This document shows positions 6,210 through 9,389 of a stretch of DNA of 9,389 bases, one piece after another. The notes under the pieces are model-generated. The model searched no databases. It saw only the letters and a program-made list of their open reading frames with translations, and was not told where the DNA came from. Each line of letters begins with the position of its first letter. The first letter of the stretch is position 1. Source of the stretch: an uncultured Clostridia bacterium (GTDB lineage: Bacteria > Bacillota > Clostridia > Oscillospirales > Acutalibacteraceae). The DNA lies in assembly GCA_945227095.1 (NCBI GenBank), contig CALYOC010000014.1, forward strand, positions 1 through 9,389, read 5' to 3'. Both the position numbers and the translations under genes were made by a program.

Positions 6210-6890
6210 GTGAGTGCGAAGTCGGATAAGAGTTTTCGCGCGGACAGAGTGTTTGAGGAATTTTTGTCGCAACTTGATTCCGAGCAGATGTTAAAGCTCG
6301 TTCCGGACACAGCGGCTCAATCGAGGGATATGCTCAATTTTGCCGCTGCGGTTAAAATGGGTAAAAAGGAAGATGAAATCTGGCGCAGGATAACAGGATA
6401 TGCAAATATGAACCGTGAACTTGCGGGGGCAATATGCAAGCGGTTTCCCGAAGTGAGGGCGCTGGAGATAATGGGCGGAAACGGACTTGTTTCAAATTTG
6501 CTCTCGGAGTGCGGTATGAGGACCATGTGTACCGATATTGCACCGGGGAGAAAAAATGATTATATCTCGATGAGGACGGCAACCTTTTGTGACATTTTGC
6601 CGCTTGACGCTGTGAGTGCGGTAAAGCGTTTCGGCAAGAACTGCGATTTGCTCGTTTGCTCTTGGCCGCCGCAGGGGGAAAATCGTGTATTACAGGCGTT
6701 TAAGGAGTTTGCGAAGCTTAGAAAGGACGCGAAAATGCTCTACTTCGGCGAGCTTCGCGGCGGATTTAATGCCGATGACGAATTTTTTGATTCGGCCCAA
6801 ATTGTCGATGAACTTGATGGGATAAACAAATTGCATATACCGCATATAGGCTCAAAAGATGTAATCAGGCTTTTAAAACTAAAAAGCTGA
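6210..6890 (+). CDS. Class I SAM-dependent methyltransferase-like protein (SWPP type), 5' end uncertain
   Basis: Probable S-adenosylmethionine-binding Rossmann-fold protein; substrate unknown. Counting from GTG 6210 (226 residues), ALEIMGGNGLVSNLL (84-98) fits motif I, CTDIAP (107-112) fits the acidic end of strand 2, and CDLLVCSWPPQ (145-155) occupies the motif IV position where methyltransferases carry D/N/S-PP-type residues. LYFGELRGGFNADDEFF (177-193) follows. The N-terminal 70 residues are helical. GTG 6210 is chosen because GGAGAGG (6195-6201) lies 8 nt upstream; the TTG at 6189 has no such site. The frame is open back to the TAA at 6099 and, beyond it, to a well-placed TTG at 6018, so the native protein was probably about 290 residues. 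RadC follows 47 bp downstream in the same direction, probably co-transcribed. Whether it methylates nucleic acid, protein or a small molecule cannot be told. Confidence 0.75.
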   Translation: MSAKSDKSFRADRVFEEFLSQLDSEQMLKLVPDTAAQSRDMLNFAAAVKMGKKEDEIWRRITGYANMNRELAGAICKRFPEVRALEIMGGNGLVSNLLSECGMRTMCTDIAPGRKNDYISMRTATFCDILPLDAVSAVKRFGKNCDLLVCSWPPQGENRVLQAFKEFAKLRKDAKMLYFGELRGGFNADDEFFDSAQIVDELDGINKLHIPHIGSKDVIRLLKLKS

Positions 6891-6937
6891 TGTGTGATTG
6901 TATAAACCGATATATTGTTGTGAGGGGGTGATACGGC

Positions 6938-7642
6938 TTGGCGGATAAAAAGGATAATGATTTTCGCAAACAACATAGAATGAGAGTGAAAACCAAGGTT
7001 TATGAAAACGGATTTTCAGGTCTTAATGATATTGATTTGCTGGAGCTTATGCTCTTTTACGCCATACCGTATAAAGATGTCAAACCTCTTGCACATCGTC
7101 TGATTGATACCTTCGGATCGCTTTCGCGCGTTTTGGAGGCGGACCTGGGAGCACTTGAAAATGTCGAGGGAATGGGCGCAAGCTCCGCGATATTTATCAA
7201 AGGAATTTGTCAAACCGCTTCGCGCTGTATGATAGAGCGCACTTGTGTAAGTGATGAGCCCCTGGATACCAAGAGGGCGTGTGAAATAGGAATATCGCTT
7301 TTGTGTATGGAAAAGAACGAGGTGTTTGCCGCAATCTTTTTAGACAATTCCGGAAATGTTCTTAAAGCACAGAAGATTTTCGAGGGCACCGTCAAGGAGG
7401 TCGAGATAGCCAAGCGGAAGTTTATGGAGATTGCGCTGAGCCTAAATACAAGCGCTATTGTCCTTATGCACAATCACCCGCACGGGATATGTGTGCCGTC
7501 AATGGAGGATATAAATTTGACGAGTGAGCTCATACTCTTTTTCAGAAGTGTAAATATAGATGTAAAGGACCATATTATCGTCAGCTCAAACGAGAGTTTT
7601 TCAATGCGTTCGAGTTACAGATTCAAAGCATTATTTGATTAA
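6938..7642 (+). CDS. radC: RadC family protein: HhH region plus JAB/MPN metalloprotease-like domain
   Basis: Member of the RadC (UPF0758) family, 234 residues, near the usual length. A helix-hairpin-helix-like N-terminal half (about 25-95, with DIDLLELMLF and ENVEGMGASSAIFIKGI) suggests DNA contact. The C-terminal JAB/MPN domain (about 112-232) has a complete JAMM zinc motif: HNHPHG (178-183), then Ser188 and Asp191 in PSMED, which fits HxH-x7-S-x2-D. The segment IAKRKFMEIAL replaces the more usual PREIF-type stretch just before it. The old link to recombinational repair was not upheld in E. coli, and the cellular role of the family remains unsettled. TTG at 6938 is preferred because GAGGGGG (6922-6928) sits 9 nt upstream; the first in-frame ATG is at codon 15, without a similar site. 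Likely co-transcribed with the methyltransferase-like gene. Confidence 0.93.
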   Translation: MADKKDNDFRKQHRMRVKTKVYENGFSGLNDIDLLELMLFYAIPYKDVKPLAHRLIDTFGSLSRVLEADLGALENVEGMGASSAIFIKGICQTASRCMIERTCVSDEPLDTKRACEIGISLLCMEKNEVFAAIFLDNSGNVLKAQKIFEGTVKEVEIAKRKFMEIALSLNTSAIVLMHNHPHGICVPSMEDINLTSELILFFRSVNIDVKDHIIVSSNESFSMRSSYRFKALFD

Positions 7643-7648
7643 ATCAAG

Positions 7649-7680
7649 AAAAGACACGGTTTAGATAAGCCGTGTCTTTT
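7649..7680 (+). terminator. Terminator after radC
   Basis: Stem AAAAGACACGGTTT (7649-7662) with AAGCCGTGTCTTTT (7667-7680), one G-T pair and a 4-nt loop. Only four T residues, themselves in the stem, end it on the plus strand. It begins 7 bp past the radC stop. Confidence 0.8.
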
Positions 7681-7717
7681 AAAAAACTCAATATAAATTA
7701 TTCTTGTAAATATAACA

Positions 7718-7747
7718 AAAAAGCAATAACGGCAGTTATTGCTTTTT
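7718..7747. terminator. Bidirectional terminator hairpin
   Basis: Perfect 13-bp stem AAAAAGCAATAAC (7718-7730) with GTTATTGCTTTTT (7735-7747) and a GGCA loop. A5 and T5 ends make it competent on both strands. It can back up the radC terminator and end minus-strand transcripts coming from the small-peptide gene. Confidence 0.85.
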
Positions 7748-7785
7748 ATAAAACTTAAATGATAAACCTCTACACGAAATGAATC

Positions 7786-7810
7786 AGATGTAATTTTCCG
7801 AATTACATCT
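7786..7810. repeat. 10-bp perfect hairpin just downstream of the small-peptide gene
   Basis: AGATGTAATT (7786-7795) and AATTACATCT (7801-7810) with a 5-nt loop, 11 bp past the stop of the 39-residue peptide gene. No T tract follows on the minus strand, so it is not a standard terminator; it could be a 3' stabilising stem or an operator. Confidence 0.5.
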
Positions 7811-7821
7811 AAAAAGACTTA

Positions 7822-7941
7822 TTATTTCGCTGTGAACGGATCAACGATTTCGGGACCGTCATCATCGCTGATGTTCCACATCAGTTCGTCTAAGCCTTGG
7901 AATTTTTCGATTTCAACAATGGGCTCTACATAGAATTTCAT
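7822..7941 (-). CDS. Acidic 39-residue peptide of unknown function
   Basis: Minus-strand ORF of 39 codons plus TAA. It begins MKFYVEPIVEIEKFQGLDEL and ends DDDGPEIVDPFTAK, with MWNIS between. There is no cysteine, no signal peptide and no hydrophobic segment; about a quarter of residues are Asp or Glu and the C-terminal half is strongly acidic. Support for its being real: a GGAGAG ribosome-binding site about 6-7 nt before the ATG (7941), a TATAAT promoter 38 bp upstream of the ATG, and a hairpin and terminator downstream. The opening pattern (M-K-x-Y-x-x-P, then an E-x-x-x-F stretch and an acidic tail) resembles orphan short proteins I recall from gut Clostridia, whose function is not known to me. 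No modification enzyme or exporter is adjacent, so calling it a peptide-natural-product precursor is unsupported. Confidence 0.68.
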   Translation of the reverse strand: MKFYVEPIVEIEKFQGLDELMWNISDDDGPEIVDPFTAK

Positions 7942-7978
7942 ATTTATCTCTCCAATACGATAAATTTACAAATATGCG

Positions 7979-8007
7979 ATTATAATAAACATCAATATGT
8001 ATTTTAA
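7979..8007 (-). promoter_or_regulatory. Promoter of the 39-residue peptide gene
   Basis: Minus strand: perfect -10 TATAAT (7979-7984), 17-bp spacer, -35 TTAAAA (8002-8007; four of six consensus). It lies between the ung stop and the peptide start, giving the peptide its own transcript. Confidence 0.62.
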
Positions 8008-8047
8008 CATAACTTTTTCAAATATACAATACTTATTTTAAAAAAAA

Positions 8048-8716
8048 TTATTCAATTTGCCAATCAATCGGCTCAAATCCCGAAGAAATGAGGAAATTAT
8101 TGGCCTTTGAGAAGTGCTTGCAGCCAAAAAAACCTCTGTGAGAGGACAGCGGACTCGGGTGAGGGCATTCGAGAACGAGGTGATTTTTGTTCGTTATTAG
8201 GCTTTTTTTGCTTCGTGCATTGGCACCCCAGAGCAGAAATACCGTCGGTTGCTCGCGCTCGCCCAAGAGGGAAATCACCTTGTCGGTGAAGATTTCCCAC
8301 CCCATACCTTTGTGACTGTTTGGGCAGCCCTCTCTGACTGTCAGCACGGTGTTCATCAGCAGAACACCCTGCTTTGCCCATTTTGTTAGCTCTCCGTGAG
8401 CCGGCGGTGTGCAGCCGATGTCGGCTTCGAGTTCCTTGAAGATGTTTTTTAAGCTCGGCGGCGGCTCGACGCCTTTTTGAACGGAGAAACAAAGTCCGTG
8501 AGCCTGGCCGGCGCCGTGGTATGGGTCCTGACCGAGAATCACAACTCTTGTATCTTCAAACGATGTGTATTTGAGCGCGTTGAAAATATTATACATATCG
8601 GGATATACGGTTTTAGTTTTGTATTCCTCTGCCAAGAAATGCCGCAGTTTTAAATAATAATCCTTTTTGAACTCGTCTTTTAAAAGCTCGTCCCAGCTGT
8701 TACCTATGTTTACCAT
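8048..8716 (-). CDS. ung: Uracil-DNA glycosylase (family 1)
   Basis: Removes uracil from DNA, arising from cytosine deamination or dUTP incorporation, as the first step of base-excision repair in the cytoplasm. Numbered from ATG 8716 (222 residues, normal for the family): the water-activating loop GQDPYH (62-67, catalytic Asp64), the uracil-stacking Phe in GLCFSV (Phe77), LLMNTVLTV (119-127) with the base-recognising Asn122, and the DNA-intercalation loop HPSPLS (186-191, catalytic His186). All key residues are present. The ATG at 8728 overlaps the stop of the upstream dehydrogenase gene (ATGA) but has no ribosome-binding site. The ATG at 8716 has GAGG six bases upstream and gives the family-like start [12 protein letters not shown], so it is preferred. 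It is translationally linked to the dehydrogenase gene. No clear terminator follows, only a T-rich tract. Confidence 0.96.
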   Translation of the reverse strand: MVNIGNSWDELLKDEFKKDYYLKLRHFLAEEYKTKTVYPDMYNIFNALKYTSFEDTRVVILGQDPYHGAGQAHGLCFSVQKGVEPPPSLKNIFKELEADIGCTPPAHGELTKWAKQGVLLMNTVLTVREGCPNSHKGMGWEIFTDKVISLLGEREQPTVFLLWGANARSKKSLITNKNHLVLECPHPSPLSSHRGFFGCKHFSKANNFLISSGFEPIDWQIE

Positions 8717-8724
8717 TTTATACC

Positions 8725-9375
8725 TCATACAACATTTTTCGGATTTCCGTTAAGAAATGCCCTTATGTTATCCTTTACAATTTCAAGCAGTCTTGTCCTT
8801 GTGCTCAGCGGAGCCCACGCGATATGCGGTGTTATTACAATGTTTTCCACTCCGTAAAGCGCACAGTGCTCAGCCATAGGCTCCTCGGTGAGAACATCTA
8901 TGGCGGCGCCCGAAAGCTTGCCGCTTTTTACCGCCTGTGCAAGCGCCGGCTCATCAACTATCGCGCCGCGCGCCGTATTTACAAAGTATGCGCCGTCCTT
9001 GAATTTTGAAAATGTTTTCTCACCGAACAGCTTGTAGCTGTCCTCGTTCAGCGGACAGTGTACACTTACAATGTCGCTTGAAGCGAGCAGCGTGTCCAAA
9101 TCGGTGAATGTCACACCGGGATAATTTTTCTTATTTCTGTTATAGGCGAAAACCTTCATTCCAAAGGCGAGGGCAATTTTTGCCACAGCCATTCCGATAC
9201 TGCCAAATCCTACAATGCCGAGCGCCTTTCCTGCCAGCTCGTCGGTGGGGAACACGAACGGAGAGAATACCTCACTGCTTTTCCAACCGCCGTTTTCAAC
9301 AAATTGCGCGTACTTGTGGACATTCCCGAAGTGATACAGTATAAGCGCAAAGGTGGGCTGCTCGACCGCGTCTGT
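8725..9375 (-). CDS. D-2-hydroxyacid dehydrogenase (glycerate dehydrogenase/hydroxypyruvate reductase-like), interrupted upstream by TAG
   Basis: NAD(P)-dependent oxidoreductase of the D-isomer-specific 2-hydroxyacid dehydrogenase family. It interconverts a 2-ketoacid and a D-2-hydroxyacid; [12 protein letters not shown] and the NPKNVV end resemble hydroxypyruvate reductases/glycerate dehydrogenases, so that substrate is a guess. Counted from the codon after the TAG (216 residues): GIVGFGSIG (53-61) is the dinucleotide-binding GxGxxG, Arg136 (NTARGA), Glu165 (LTEEP) and His184 (TPHIAW) form the catalytic set. Homology begins before any start codon: [13 protein letters not shown] right after the TAG is the conserved segment usually preceded by Tyr-Ser/Thr, and GDY lies in frame on the other side. 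The first possible in-frame start, GTG 9255, has no ribosome-binding site and would discard part of the fold. It overlaps ung by 4 bp. Confidence 0.9.
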   Translation of the reverse strand, partial: TDAVEQPTFALILYHFGNVHKYAQFVENGGWKSSEVFSPFVFPTDELAGKALGIVGFGSIGMAVAKIALAFGMKVFAYNRNKKNYPGVTFTDLDTLLASSDIVSVHCPLNEDSYKLFGEKTFSKFKDGAYFVNTARGAIVDEPALAQAVKSGKLSGAAIDVLTEEPMAEHCALYGVENIVITPHIAWAPLSTRTRLLEIVKDNIRAFLNGNPKNVV

Positions 9376-9378
9376 CTA
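9376..9378 (-). other. In-frame amber codon within the conserved part of the dehydrogenase gene
   Basis: Minus strand reads GGC GAC TAT TAG ACA GAC GCG GTC, that is G-D-Y-stop-T-D-A-V. In this family the position is normally Ser, Thr or a similar residue (Y-S-T-D-A-V), and TCG to TAG is a single change. The frame continues to the window edge at 9389, so the gene's true 5' end is outside. This is a nonsense mutation or a base-call error; the sequence alone cannot separate them. Confidence 0.7.
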
Positions 9379-9389
9379 ATAGTCGCCTG

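Noticed and set aside
6018..6890. Genetic-code change in which TAA is read as an amino acid
   Set aside because: The permease, nrdD, CNNM, rubredoxin, radC, peptide and ung genes all end in TAA at the expected length.
7822..7941. The 39-residue peptide as a RiPP or toxin precursor
   Set aside because: No radical-SAM enzyme, lanthipeptide synthetase, protease, exporter or antitoxin gene lies nearby, and there is no cysteine-rich core or clear leader/core boundary.
8097..8492. 131-codon minus-strand ORF
   Set aside because: It is an alternative frame within ung; the ung frame contains both catalytic motifs.
1..9389. CRISPR array, tRNA/rRNA genes, insertion sequences, prophage or a known riboswitch
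   Set aside because: No regularly spaced repeats, cloverleaf-forming segments, transposase or integrase motifs, terminal inverted repeats or recognisable riboswitch cores were found on either strand by eye.

Overview
The window reads as chromosomal DNA from an obligately or facultatively anaerobic, moderately low-GC Firmicute, most likely a member of the Clostridia. The signs are a class III (oxygen-sensitive) ribonucleotide reductase, a stand-alone rubredoxin, strong GGAGG-type ribosome-binding sites, AT-rich intergenic DNA and compact hairpin terminators. No phage, transposase, CRISPR array or tRNA/rRNA gene is visible. The taxonomic call is inference.

Layout. (1) 2-1237 (+) is the 3' part of an NCS2 uracil/xanthine permease, cut by the window edge and ended by a terminator. 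(2) 1304-1512 is a gene-free, GC-richer stretch full of inverted repeats, between the convergent permease and nrdD genes. (3) 1577-3739 (-) is nrdD, with its own terminator. Its upstream region carries two NrdR-box-like sites exactly 32 bp apart, one lying inside a TTGACA-N17-TATTAT promoter. (4) 3860-4170 is AT-rich divergent intergenic DNA with several inverted repeats but no gene I can support. (5) 4251-5582 (+) is a CNNM/CorC-type membrane protein sharing a bidirectional terminator with (6) a 51-codon rubredoxin gene at 5647-5802 (-), which has a CRP/FNR-like palindrome next to its start region. (7) 6018-7642 (+) is a probable two-gene unit: a SAM-methyltransferase-like protein whose reading frame contains an in-frame TAA at codon 28, followed by a RadC/JAB-domain protein. 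(8) 7643-7821 holds three hairpins. (9) 7822-7941 (-) encodes an acidic 39-residue peptide with its own good promoter and ribosome-binding site. (10) 8048-9389 (-) is an operon of a D-2-hydroxyacid dehydrogenase (interrupted by an in-frame TAG near the window edge) and uracil-DNA glycosylase, overlapping by 4 bp.

The genes are mostly housekeeping: nucleobase uptake, anaerobic dNTP synthesis, uracil excision, divalent-cation handling and electron transfer. I see no convincing multi-gene novel system. The points most worth a second look are the two in-frame stop codons in otherwise intact reading frames, the orphan 39-residue peptide, the structured convergent intergenic element, and the regulatory sites of nrdD and rubredoxin.
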